From: Brotaphodocola catenula
GTDB lineage: Bacteria > Bacillota > Clostridia > Lachnospirales > Lachnospiraceae
Length of the DNA stretch: 38,733 bases
Assembly: GCA_020686985.1 (NCBI GenBank)
Contig: JAJEPU010000030.1
Span: 1-38,733 of the forward strand
Reading direction: 5' to 3'
How positions within the stretch are numbered: the first letter of the stretch is position 1; every line of letters starts with the position of its first letter. Positions 30,998 to 38,733 of the stretch are shown here, piece after piece. A program made the position numbers and the translations under genes. The notes beneath the pieces were generated by a model. That model was not told the DNA's origin. It did not search any database and saw nothing but the letters and a program-made list of their open reading frames with translations.

Positions 30998-32080
30998 TTA
31001 CTCCGGAAGAAACTCGTTTGTATAGCAATCTCCAGCTGGAATCTTGTGATCAATCACACCATACTCTGCCATAAAGTCGGTATAGTTATCCCACACGCTG
31101 TCCTTCATCTCGCCCCAACGGTCGGTATCCTCCATATACTTTCCAGACAGATACTCCTGAGACATCTTCAGCATCTCAAGATCATAATCCGGCGCATACT
31201 TCTGAAGAATCTCTGCACTCTCATCCGGATTCTCAATCGCATAGCGGTAACCCTTCTCGGTCGCCGAGAGGAATTTCTTCACCATTTCCGGCTTATTTTT
31301 CAGTGTATCGTCGTTTGCGATGATAACCGGAGTGTAATAGTCAAGACGCTCATCAAGCTGGCGAAGCTCCATATAGTTGATCGGGAAATCATTGAGCTTA
31401 CACTTTACATTATCCCAGCCTTCAAAAAACCACATGATGTCCACCTTATCTTTCAGTGCCTCAAAGCCGGAACCGTCAGAGATTACCATGTTTAACTTGG
31501 AAAAATCTGCACCAGCCTGCGTCATCACTGCTTTCAGGACAGCTTCCTCTCCAGGACCGCCCCAACCTGCATAAGTCTTTCCCTCAAAGTCCTTCGGTGA
31601 GGTAATCTCCTTGTCTGCGTAGGTCACAAAGCCGGAAGTATTGTGCTGAATCAGTGTCGCAATTGCCTTGATCGGAAGAGCTTCCTTGGAAGTCAGTGCC
31701 ACAGTCACATCCTCCTGATAGCTGATGCCGAAATCTCCCTTTCCGACAGCGACAAGTGTAGCAGTTGCACCCTCAGTCGGCTCCACGATGTTGACGTTTA
31801 ATCCCTCTTCCTCATAATATCCCTGATCCAGTGCGACATACATGCCCGTGTGGTTTGTGTTTGCCACATAGTCAAGAATCACTGTCACATCTTCTTTCTC
31901 GCCGGTATCTGAAGAAACGCTGGAAGCCTCTGCCTTGCTCTCCTCGGCAGACTCTGCACTTGCAGACTCCGAAGTCTTCGTCTCACCCGTCTCATTTGAT
32001 GCGCCACATCCTGAAAGGCTTGCCGTCAGCAAAGCAACTGCCATCAGCATACTTCCTGCTGTTTTCCATGTTTTTCTCAT
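30998..32080 (-). CDS. thiY: Thiamine-precursor-binding lipoprotein (NMT1/THI5-like, ThiY)
   Basis: This 360-residue extracellular lipoprotein carries the lipobox LSGC, with the lipidated C25. A Ser/Glu-rich linker runs to about residue 62. The NMT1/THI5-like domain opens with [20 protein letters not shown], very close to the consensus of ThiY proteins that bind formylaminopyrimidine. The ATG at 32080 has GAGGAG about 6 nt upstream; an earlier in-frame start at 32140 would place a Lys/Arg-rich stretch before the signal peptide. It stands 117 nt downstream of the permease gene. Confidence 0.9.
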   Translation of the reverse strand: MRKTWKTAGSMLMAVALLTASLSGCGASNETGETKTSESASAESAEESKAEASSVSSDTGEKEDVTVILDYVANTNHTGMYVALDQGYYEEEGLNVNIVEPTEGATATLVAVGKGDFGISYQEDVTVALTSKEALPIKAIATLIQHNTSGFVTYADKEITSPKDFEGKTYAGWGGPGEEAVLKAVMTQAGADFSKLNMVISDGSGFEALKDKVDIMWFFEGWDNVKCKLNDFPINYMELRQLDERLDYYTPVIIANDDTLKNKPEMVKKFLSATEKGYRYAIENPDESAEILQKYAPDYDLEMLKMSQEYLSGKYMEDTDRWGEMKDSVWDNYTDFMAEYGVIDHKIPAGDCYTNEFLPE

Positions 32081-32197
32081 AATGTTCTCCTCTTTTCTGC
32101 GTTTCTGTTTTCTGTGTTTCGGTTTTTTGCATTTCTGCATATTTTTGATCCTGCTCTGATTTTGAGCGCTTGATCTCTTAGAAATTTTCCCAACTCT

Positions 32198-32971
32198 TTA
32201 TTTTCCGGCTCTGACTCCGGTTTTCTTTCGCTCATACGGCATTGTCACCCAGGCAATCAGGCGCGTAAGCCCATTCATGCACAGACTCAGCACAATGATA
32301 AAGACCACGCACGCAAAAACTTTGTCGAGCATATAGCTGTTTTTTACGCGGAGCAAATAATATCCAAGTCCTTTCTGGGAACCAAGCCACTCTCCGACCA
32401 CTGCACCGCTGATGCTGTATGTCGCTGCCACCTTCATTCCAGAAAGAAGCTCCGGAATTGCGGCCGGAATCTTCACGAGCCAGTATGCCTTCCACTTTCC
32501 TGCCCCATAAGAGCGTACAAGATGGACATACTCCTCATTCACCCGCGCCAGACCATCCGCAAAGCTGACAGCAACCGGGAAAAAGCACATCAGCACAACC
32601 GTCAAAATCTTCGGTGCCATTCCAAATCCCATATAAATGATCAGAATCGGCGCCATCACAATCATCGGAACCGTCTGTGTCACAACAAGGATCGGATAGA
32701 GACTGCTCCGAATCGCCGGAAACGAATCCATCAAAGTTCCAAGCACCAGTGACAACACAAAGGCAATCACAATTCCGAGAAGTGCCTCCCCCGTCGTCAC
32801 GAGTGCATGTCCGCAAAGCTCTGAACTCTCTGAAATCAGCGCCTGAACCACTGCAATCGGCGATGGCAGGACGTAGAGCGGAATCTGAAGTACCCGAACC
32901 GCTCCCTCCCAGAACACCAACACCGCCAGAATAAAAAAAACCGGCGTGAGTTTTTCTCTTGTATTTTTCAT
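32198..32971 (-). CDS. thiX: Thiamine-precursor ABC transporter permease (ThiX-like)
   Basis: The 257-residue integral membrane protein is of the binding-protein-dependent permease family, with about six helices and the EAA-type loop DGLARVNEEYVHLVRSYGAG followed by IPAAIPELLSGM. It is the first gene after the TPP riboswitch. The start is uncertain: the ATG at 32971 has no good ribosome binding site, while TTG (32983) and GTG (32986) lie close behind GGGAG. The substrate is assigned from the riboswitch and from ThiY. Confidence 0.87.
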   Translation of the reverse strand: MKNTREKLTPVFFILAVLVFWEGAVRVLQIPLYVLPSPIAVVQALISESSELCGHALVTTGEALLGIVIAFVLSLVLGTLMDSFPAIRSSLYPILVVTQTVPMIVMAPILIIYMGFGMAPKILTVVLMCFFPVAVSFADGLARVNEEYVHLVRSYGAGKWKAYWLVKIPAAIPELLSGMKVAATYSISGAVVGEWLGSQKGLGYYLLRVKNSYMLDKVFACVVFIIVLSLCMNGLTRLIAWVTMPYERKKTGVRAGK

Positions 32972-33053
32972 CTTTGTCCACAACACTCCCTTTTATTTTC
33001 TCAACAGATGCGTCACCACAACGAAATATCAAAAAACAGAAAAATATAAAACA

Positions 33054-33086
33054 GAAAAACCGCCATCACGGGACAGCGGTTTTTCT
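33054..33086 (-). terminator. Intrinsic terminator, expression platform of the TPP riboswitch
   Basis: On the minus strand GAAAAACCGC and GCGGTTTTTC form a perfect 10-bp stem with a 12-nt loop and T-rich tail. It lies about 50 nt after the aptamer and about 80 nt before thiX, as expected for control by premature termination. Confidence 0.85.
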
Positions 33087-33137
33087 TAGAACGATCAGAA
33101 TCCTATTATTTCCAGATTTCTTTATTCTTCTTATTTT

Positions 33138-33214
33138 CCTACACTGGCATGATCCAGATCAGGTCATGGGTCGAAATCCTTTATTTCCTCTCAGCCTGTA
33201 TGCAGACTCCCCTT
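33138..33214 (-). promoter_or_regulatory. TPP (thiamine pyrophosphate) riboswitch
   Basis: The minus-strand RNA shows the thi-box signature in order: GGGGAGTCTGC at the 5' side, CAGGCTGAGAGG, CGACCC, then GACCTGATCTGGATCATGCC and GTGTAGGAAA at the 3' side. Ligand binding should promote the downstream terminator and shut off the thiX-thiY-thiZ-TatD operon. Confidence 0.95.
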
Positions 33215-33260
33215 TTTGTATTTATATTCATCACTCTTATTTTTCTTGTTGCGCCCGTTA

Positions 33261-33289
33261 ATTATAGCACATCTTTTTGGCAATGACAA
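33261..33289 (-). promoter_or_regulatory. Promoter of the TPP-regulated operon
   Basis: TTGTCA (33284-33289 on the minus strand), a 17-bp spacer and a perfect TATAAT (33261-33266). It starts just 15 nt after the Hsp70 stop codon, leaving little room for a terminator of the upstream operon. Confidence 0.8.
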
Positions 33290-33304
33290 TGACAAATGCG
33301 CACC

Positions 33305-35971
33305 TCATCCCGCCTTGAAGATTGCGCCAGTCGCCTGGATCTCCTTTTCGTTGAGTTCTTCATCATTCCAGATCTTCTCCACCGCCGAAACAAAATCTGT
33401 CCGCTCATCCCCGGCAAGATACGTTTTCACAGCCTGCCATACCGGTTTAACGGTGTACTTATCGTTTTGCAGTGGGTTCTCTCCGTTCCTGCTACAAAGC
33501 TCTGCAATTACCAGCACCGCATAATCCTGTACCAGCTCCCTCTCCTTTGTGCGAAGACCCGCAGATAGATTTTTCACAAATTTTGCAAATTTCTGCTGAT
33601 TTTCTTTCTCGGTTCCTCTTCCGTAACGCTGAATCATCAGATTTGCCACCCATTTGTTCATGTCCGCCATTCTGAAAAAGTGCTCAAAGAAGTTTGCAAT
33701 TTTTGCATCATCCTTTTCATATCGGAGCACAAACTGGAAAATCGCAAGTTTCTGATACTCCGCCTCTCCCGGCATCTTCGTCATATATTCAACATAAAAA
33801 TCAACGAAATTCGGGTCCATAGACGCAATCATTTCGAGCGCATTTCTTAAAACATAACTCGACTGCCTGATTGCGGTTGCATAGGGATTGAAATGCTGTT
33901 TTGCCCTCTGCAAAATCGTTCTTTTCTGCGACTCGCTCCAACCGTCCCTGAGCAAAATTCCGATTGCGTAGACGTAACCCACCATCAAATCGGCCTGATT
34001 GCAGGAATTGATCAGATCCATGCACGGCTCAAAAAAGTCTTCTGGATTGGATGCCTGTCCAATCGCCTCCAAGGCTTTCTTGACCTCTCCGTTAAGTTTA
34101 AATCCAAGTCTCTCATTCTTCTCTGCGAGAAGTTTGAGACCGTTTATCTCACTCTTTGCATTGAGCTTCATCTTGCCAATCGCACTGATTCCCCGTGCAC
34201 TTTTCGCCGTCGTCTTCAAGGATGCCATGTCCATCTCCATGATCGTCTTTGTCTTCGGGCGGTCGGTGATCCATGCCTCCATCGTCATCATTCTCATTGA
34301 ATTGATATAAATCTGGAAACTGATCGGCGTGTTGGCCGGATAAGGATTCTGAAATTTCACAACTCTCGTCGCAATGCGCCGGTTCGGAAGATTCTTTGTC
34401 GTTCCCCTTCCAAGGTAAAGCTCAATTCCAATCGCATCTGTCGTCTTGTCGAGTTTATAGCAATCCCTAATTTCTTCTGATCGATAGGGCAGTTGAGTTC
34501 CGGCAGGAATCAACAGACTGACATACTCATTTCTCAGACCGAGATTGATTGAGTCATTTAAAATCGTTCCGGTGTGGAAAACAGGTGTGTTTGTCTCACG
34601 ATTTTCCTGCATCGGATTTCCAACTAATTCCGCAGTCGCTGTGAGCGTCCGATTTCCATTGTTCTCCGCCCCAATTCTCTGTACATGGTATTTGTGAAGG
34701 CAATAATGATAATAGACAGCTCCTCGCGCAACTGCGAGATCCGGATCACTCGTCGTAAGCGGTTCAAATCCGAAAAATTCTTTCAGTCTCTGGCGAATCA
34801 GATAGCATTTCGTCATTCCGCCGTTTAAAATAACCGCGTCAATCTTCACTCCTTTTCCGGCCTTGTCGAGCACATCGAGAATCGGATAAATGATGTTATT
34901 GACATCGCGCTCATCCATCTTCTGAATTCTTCCGACATCCTCCATCTTATATGCATATCCCATCAAAGGCGCAAGGATGCTCTCCATCTCCGCCTTTGTG
35001 TAGGTCGTCTCAAACGAGTAAGCGTCGTAGAGATTGATGTCCATGACTTCCTCGCTGTAATCATCTGGAAGCTGTACGCCCGACATATCCGCGTCGTCAT
35101 ATGCCATTGAAATCTTCACTTTCAGCTCTTCCGCCAGCTTTCTGAGCTTGCACATCACTTCTTCCCTGCGTTTGGTCGGAACGACAATCTCATACATTTC
35201 CTGAAATCTCTTGAGCATATCCTCCGCGAGAAGCTCATCAAAATTGTCTCCGCCGAGAAGCGTGTAACGGCTGATCGCAAGATCTCGAATGTCGATCAAG
35301 CCCTCCGGGGTACTGCTGACTCTGTGAAGCGTCACATCGAGAGTTCCTCCGCCGAGATCAAAGACCATGACATTTTTCTCTGTCTCAAGGGAGAGCAAAT
35401 CCGACGGAATCTCGCCATCTTCCTGCATCCGCATGAAATCATAGATGACTGCCTTCGGCTCATACAGCAGAATTTCATGCATATTTTCGACATTGATTCC
35501 TGCTTTTCTCGCCGCATCGATCGTCGCCTGACACTGATCGGAATCAAACGATGCCGGAACGGTGATCACGACATCGCGGATTTCTTCCTGAAACAGTCGC
35601 TTTTTTGCGACATTGATCATGTAAGAGAGAATCCGGGCGGACACATCTGCCGGGATCTTGTCCGGGATCTCATCCGCAAGATTGACCTGATCACTGACTC
35701 CCATCAGCGACTTCACAGACTTGCACACATATCCGGCTCTCGTCCCGTATCGACTCTTCGCATAATCGCCGACATCGGTGACAATCTTGCCTTCCTGATT
35801 CTTATAATAAAAGACAACAGAAGGGAGCAGAGGTGCCCTCGACGTGCTTCCCGTATCATTTTTTCTCTCCAGATTCAGGACAACCGGCTTCATTTTATCC
35901 CGAACAATATTGGCATATGCGATCACGGAGTTTGTCGTTCCGAGATCAATCGCTGTGTACATTTCTGACAT
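33305..35971 (-). CDS. Large divergent Hsp70-family protein
   Basis: This 888-residue cytoplasmic protein has a complete actin-like ATPase domain: phosphate-1 motif AIDLGTTNSV (7-16), VVITVPASFDSDQ (134-146), LYEPKAVIYDF (169-179), phosphate-2 motif VFDLGGGTLDV (203-213), and adenosine motif VILNGGMTKCYLIRQRL (380-396) with DPDLAVARGAVYY. It is much longer than DnaK (about 610-640). The substrate-binding part is barely recognisable, and about 270 residues of helical C-terminus follow, lacking the DnaK EEVD-like tail. Its ATG follows the stop of the MBL-GrpE-like gene directly (TAAATG), with AGGAGG 8 nt upstream, so the two are co-translated. The clients are unknown. Confidence 0.92.
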   Translation of the reverse strand: MSEMYTAIDLGTTNSVIAYANIVRDKMKPVVLNLERKNDTGSTSRAPLLPSVVFYYKNQEGKIVTDVGDYAKSRYGTRAGYVCKSVKSLMGVSDQVNLADEIPDKIPADVSARILSYMINVAKKRLFQEEIRDVVITVPASFDSDQCQATIDAARKAGINVENMHEILLYEPKAVIYDFMRMQEDGEIPSDLLSLETEKNVMVFDLGGGTLDVTLHRVSSTPEGLIDIRDLAISRYTLLGGDNFDELLAEDMLKRFQEMYEIVVPTKRREEVMCKLRKLAEELKVKISMAYDDADMSGVQLPDDYSEEVMDINLYDAYSFETTYTKAEMESILAPLMGYAYKMEDVGRIQKMDERDVNNIIYPILDVLDKAGKGVKIDAVILNGGMTKCYLIRQRLKEFFGFEPLTTSDPDLAVARGAVYYHYCLHKYHVQRIGAENNGNRTLTATAELVGNPMQENRETNTPVFHTGTILNDSINLGLRNEYVSLLIPAGTQLPYRSEEIRDCYKLDKTTDAIGIELYLGRGTTKNLPNRRIATRVVKFQNPYPANTPISFQIYINSMRMMTMEAWITDRPKTKTIMEMDMASLKTTAKSARGISAIGKMKLNAKSEINGLKLLAEKNERLGFKLNGEVKKALEAIGQASNPEDFFEPCMDLINSCNQADLMVGYVYAIGILLRDGWSESQKRTILQRAKQHFNPYATAIRQSSYVLRNALEMIASMDPNFVDFYVEYMTKMPGEAEYQKLAIFQFVLRYEKDDAKIANFFEHFFRMADMNKWVANLMIQRYGRGTEKENQQKFAKFVKNLSAGLRTKERELVQDYAVLVIAELCSRNGENPLQNDKYTVKPVWQAVKTYLAGDERTDFVSAVEKIWNDEELNEKEIQATGAIFKAG

Positions 35972-38323
35972 TTACTCCACCTCCTCTTCCTTCTCCCTCA
36001 CCGTCGGCAGGGAAATCACCGTAGATCCAAACTTCCATCCCGGATGTTCCACCACAACCGTCTTCTTCTGATTCAGCTCCGTGTAAGACTCTCCAATATA
36101 GGTGTATTCCGCAAGTCCCTCGACTTCCGTCTCAAACTCTCGTCCTGTGCAGTCAATCGGCGTCACTCCGCAGTCCTTGATGAACCGAAGCATCTGCTTA
36201 AACACGATCGTGAGCGGGAGAAGCTGGGGCGGAGTCTTTACCTTCTGCTCCTTGAGCGTCGTGAGTCTCTTCTCAACCATCTCCATACTATCTAAGAGAT
36301 GACCATATTTTTCAGAATTCATCATCGAATAGAACGAGGCGATCGCCGTATTCTTTGCATCCTCTGTCGCCTCATCAATCGTCTCATTCAACTCATCAAA
36401 CATTGCCTGCACAAGCTCGAGAGAATTCTTGTAATTGTCCTTCATAAAGCGAAGCTGTTCAAGTTCATTCCCCGACTGGTATTCGGCAACCGCCTCAGAG
36501 GACTCAGTCAGCACACGCTCCGTCTGCCTGAGAACATCCCTCGCACTCTTTTTTTGTCTCTTCATTCCATACTGCTCAAACAACGCACCACGAATGTTGC
36601 GAAGAAGACGATCGCAGTATCTCGACCGAAATGTATATAAGATCGGACTGTATGTTTCATTTTTCAGATCCGGATCAATCATAACCAGGAAAATCACCAT
36701 GTATTTTCCAAGGAAAAAGATTTTGTGATTTTTTCTGTCTCTCCGTTCCAGATTTTCCGTAAATTCTGCATACTTCTGCATCGCTTCGCGATCTCCGTCT
36801 AAAGCCTGCTTAAGCCAAGAGATTCCCTGTTCCACAATTCCAAGAATATATTTACGTCTTTCTTCCTGATCCAGATTGACACTTTCGAGTGCTTCCATAT
36901 ATGTCTCATACGAAACCCTGTTTTCTTTCAAAACCTCCTGACTCATCCGGTAGGCATCTCTCGGATGGCAGTTTGGATAACGAAGACTTCCATAGACTGC
37001 GACCCATTCACCCATCAGCTTTGCGCGGATCGTTGCTGTGGAAGGGTCCTCCTGCAATTCCTGTGCCTTTGAAAGTTCTTTCTGCATCACATCCTGAAAT
37101 ATCTGATCATATTTCATAGCTTTCTCCCTCTTTATATAATATTTAAACCCATTCTTTGTCTGAGTCACAGAGAGATTCGGATGATTTTCTTTCATGACAT
37201 CCCCCAGCGACTTTTTCCGAAACCTCGGATACACATGAAGCAAATAGATCTGCTCGACTCCCAGATTTTCTGCAAACTGATATATTTCTGCCGGTCCTGC
37301 ATGCAAACTGTACAGATCAAATAAAACCGAGACACAGCCCTCTCTTGCGGAGTCCTGACCGACAACGATGTATCCGCCCTGATTTTCTGGAATTTCCTGA
37401 TCGGACTGGATATGATTCCCATAAACAAAATAGCCCATGTCTGCAAGCGTATCCGCAATCTTCCTGCTCTTTGGCTCTAAAAATACGGGCGTATCCGGAA
37501 ATACCTCGTTCAAGAAATACAAGAGATCGAGATGTTTGGGAATGCTCTTTGAAATCAGGTAGACCCTTTTATTCTGAGCTAAGTTTCTCTTGATAATGGG
37601 CTCCAGTCCACTTTGCTCTGCGCCCTCTGTAAACCCAGCCCCCTCACGCTGTGCACTTTGCACGAGTATGAGCTCTTTCTGCCACTCATCGGCATCAAGA
37701 TATGTATTTGGGGCATTTAAGAGAAGGACTTTCGGGAAAATCCCACCTGGAATCCTCATTCCGTTGAGTCCGAACCTCGTCTTGACACTGAAATCTCCGG
37801 AGTAGAGAATCCGGTGACTGCCTGTCTCTAAATAAATCATCACCGCACCGATCATATGTCCTGCCGGCAAAAGAGTAATCTTGCACCCCTTCATCTGAAA
37901 TGTCTTCATGACCGGTCTGACCTGAATCCGCGACAACAGTGTTTGTGCCTGACGATACCGTTCATTCTTTACCCGCTCGGACTCCTCTCTCCCCGAAATT
38001 CTTCCAAACTCCAGAAGTTGCACCTCGATCAGACGTTTCGTGTCCTGAGTCGCCAGAATCTCCGCATGTGGCGCCAGTGTGGCAATCTTAGCAAAAGAAC
38101 CGATATGGTCATAATGAGCATGGCTGATCAAGATGAGATCCAGATCGGAGTAATCCGATACTTCCTGCAAAAGACGCTCATAATCCGGATAGAGTTCCTC
38201 GATATCGGGGCGTTGCAGGCGTGCCCCACAGTCAAGCAAAATCCGAATTCCATCTATAAAAAGAAAATAGGCAGACGCTCCCACCTCATCTCCGCCTCCG
38301 AGCGGAATCAAATAATCACTCAT
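35972..38323 (-). CDS. MBL-fold (beta-CASP-like) hydrolase fused to a GrpE-like C-terminal domain
   Basis: The 783-residue protein begins with a metallo-beta-lactamase domain (about 1-400). Metal ligands are intact: HAHYDH at 68-73, H156 in LLPAGHMIG, D177 in YSGDFS, and H341 in SLHAG, with H363 in LLHVYP. The layout follows RNA-processing beta-CASP enzymes, but their E-S/T-T motif reads NAPNTY and SxHAD reads SLHAG. Residues about 404-610 are helical and unidentified. A coiled coil (about 610-700) leads to an end domain (708-783: CGVTPIDCTGREF, VVVEHPGWKFGSTVISLPTV) that follows the GrpE beta-domain pattern. The next gene is an Hsp70. The ATG at 38323 is chosen because the fold starts there; in-frame TTG 38362 and ATG 38341 are alternatives. 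Confidence 0.8.
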   Translation of the reverse strand: MSDYLIPLGGGDEVGASAYFLFIDGIRILLDCGARLQRPDIEELYPDYERLLQEVSDYSDLDLILISHAHYDHIGSFAKIATLAPHAEILATQDTKRLIEVQLLEFGRISGREESERVKNERYRQAQTLLSRIQVRPVMKTFQMKGCKITLLPAGHMIGAVMIYLETGSHRILYSGDFSVKTRFGLNGMRIPGGIFPKVLLLNAPNTYLDADEWQKELILVQSAQREGAGFTEGAEQSGLEPIIKRNLAQNKRVYLISKSIPKHLDLLYFLNEVFPDTPVFLEPKSRKIADTLADMGYFVYGNHIQSDQEIPENQGGYIVVGQDSAREGCVSVLFDLYSLHAGPAEIYQFAENLGVEQIYLLHVYPRFRKKSLGDVMKENHPNLSVTQTKNGFKYYIKREKAMKYDQIFQDVMQKELSKAQELQEDPSTATIRAKLMGEWVAVYGSLRYPNCHPRDAYRMSQEVLKENRVSYETYMEALESVNLDQEERRKYILGIVEQGISWLKQALDGDREAMQKYAEFTENLERRDRKNHKIFFLGKYMVIFLVMIDPDLKNETYSPILYTFRSRYCDRLLRNIRGALFEQYGMKRQKKSARDVLRQTERVLTESSEAVAEYQSGNELEQLRFMKDNYKNSLELVQAMFDELNETIDEATEDAKNTAIASFYSMMNSEKYGHLLDSMEMVEKRLTTLKEQKVKTPPQLLPLTIVFKQMLRFIKDCGVTPIDCTGREFETEVEGLAEYTYIGESYTELNQKKTVVVEHPGWKFGSTVISLPTVREKEEEVE

Positions 38324-38408
38324 AGGTTCTTTCACTTCCATTTCATTCTGAACTATTCTCAATTATGACAGGAAAGAATGTTCCAAACCTCCCATCCTAC
38401 GAAAAAGA

Positions 38409-38424
38409 ATGTGCCAAGGCACAT
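38409..38424. promoter_or_regulatory. Inverted repeat in the leader of the MBL-GrpE/Hsp70 operon
   Basis: ATGTGCC-AA-GGCACAT is a perfect 7-bp inverted repeat about 20 nt downstream of the predicted -10 and about 85 nt before the start codon. It is positioned like a repressor operator or a small 5' hairpin. It does not match a CIRCE or other heat-shock element that I recognise. Confidence 0.4.
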
Positions 38425-38444
38425 ATAAAAAAGCGTTTAACAGT

Positions 38445-38473
38445 ATTATACACAATCCTGAAGTTTTTGTAAC
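38445..38473 (-). promoter_or_regulatory. Promoter of the MBL-GrpE/Hsp70 operon
   Basis: GTTACA (38468-38473 on the minus strand), a 17-bp spacer and a perfect TATAAT (38445-38450). The start would be near 38438, giving a leader of about 115 nt. Confidence 0.7.
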
Positions 38474-38549
38474 GATTTGTGTGAATATTATTGATTGAAA
38501 GAAATATTTGAATGTCTGGAATAAATGGATAATAAATGAATGTTTAAAC

Positions 38550-38597
38550 AATACAAAGAAACTGCATTCCAAAAATGGAACACAGTTTCTTTGTATT
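38550..38597 (-). terminator. Terminator after the 23S rRNA gene
   Basis: AATACAAAGAAACTG (38550-38564) pairs perfectly with CAGTTTCTTTGTATT (38583-38597), and TTCC/GGAA extends the stem to a short loop. It lies about 75 nt beyond the end of the 23S gene on the minus strand and closes the rRNA transcript. Confidence 0.75.
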
Positions 38598-38670
38598 TAT
38601 TATATCTCTTATTCATATACCTTCAAAACTGCACATTGAATCATCCGTTTTCTGTATTTTCCTAAACCGT

Positions 38671-38733
38671 CTTGGTTAAGCCCTCGACCTATTAGTGACA
38701 GTCAGCTCCACACATTACTGTGCTTCCACCTCT
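38671..38733 (-). rRNA. 23S ribosomal RNA, 3' end (partial)
   Basis: The reverse complement contains GTGTGGAGCTGACTGTCACT and AATAGGTCGAGGGCTTAACC, the conserved 3' terminus of bacterial 23S rRNA. The gene enters from the right edge of the window. The exact 3' end is set approximately at CTTAACCAAG. No 5S gene lies in the 347-bp interval between this end and the next coding gene. Confidence 0.92.

Noticed and set aside
35324-35968. Plus-strand 214-codon frame inside the Hsp70 gene
   Set aside because: It is the antisense shadow of the conserved ATPase domain; the Hsp70 motifs on the minus strand are unambiguous.
33290-38323. A J-domain (DnaJ) partner for the Hsp70
   Set aside because: No HPD-containing J-domain was found in either protein or in nearby frames, so a complete KJE set cannot be claimed here.
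38363-38572. Minus-strand 69-codon hydrophobic frame upstream of the MBL-GrpE gene
   Set aside because: It covers the rRNA terminator, promoter and leader, is Phe/Ile-rich from AT bias, and has no ribosome binding site.
1-38733. CRISPR arrays, transposase genes, prophage or integrase genes
   Set aside because: No regularly spaced repeats, DDE or serine/tyrosine recombinase motifs, or phage structural genes were seen on either strand.

Overview
The window looks like a chromosomal segment of a low-to-mid GC Gram-positive bacterium, most likely a Lachnospiraceae-type gut Clostridium. This is inferred from strong AGGAGG-type ribosome binding sites, TTGACA/TATAAT-type promoters, a Gram-positive LexA/SOS box, tRNAs without an encoded CCA, Clostridia-like gene families, and the 23S rRNA 3' flank at the right edge. 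No phage, plasmid, CRISPR array or transposase gene is visible. Several small palindromic repeats and an unusual number of decayed genes are.

Layout. 1-635: AT-rich gap. 636-3544: a lactonase and a half-length MatC/SLC13-like transporter, divergent from a LysR regulator with a recognisable LysR box. 3.6-6.4 kb: a TtcA-like tRNA thiolation enzyme, two tandem tRNA-Leu genes, remnants of MerR and RibD_C-like genes, lexA with two SOS boxes, and three copies of one palindromic repeat. 6.5-10.05 kb: a cobalamin riboswitch with its own terminator, followed by a BtuF-BtuC-BtuD corrinoid uptake operon. 10.05-12.65 kb: a LysR remnant, a YitT membrane protein and an AraC regulator. 13.2-18.4 kb: a glycoside-utilisation cluster of an intact GH2 enzyme, a GPH sugar symporter and a GH3 glucosidase joined by one internal deletion, and a divergent AraC regulator with a Ser-rich insert. 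18.4-19.0 kb: a beta-carbonic anhydrase. 19.4-26.1 kb: a maltose/glucan module of MalQ, an endonuclease/exonuclease/phosphatase-family protein, a PTS IIA-IIC-IIB protein and a divergent MalR-like LacI repressor, with palindromic operators over the PTS promoter. 26.3-29.2 kb: a GT4 glycosyltransferase and a frameshifted response regulator/HD-GYP gene. 29.4-33.3 kb: a TPP-riboswitch operon encoding a ThiXYZ-type transporter plus a TatD-family hydrolase. 33.3-38.3 kb: a two-gene operon of a large, divergent Hsp70 and a beta-CASP-like metallo-beta-lactamase protein whose C-terminus resembles GrpE. 38.67 kb to the end: the 3' end of a 23S rRNA gene followed by a terminator and no 5S gene.

How the genes work together. 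Two vitamin-uptake operons (B12 and thiamine/pyrimidine precursor) are each controlled by a riboswitch upstream of an intrinsic terminator. The maltose module would import and phosphorylate a glucoside through the PTS, with MalQ disproportionating malto-oligosaccharides in the cytoplasm and the MalR-like protein repressing the shared control region. The most novel-looking item is the Hsp70 plus MBL-GrpE-like pair: a chaperone and its apparent nucleotide-exchange domain, the latter covalently joined to a predicted metal hydrolase. All functional assignments rest on reading motifs by eye; no database search was run.
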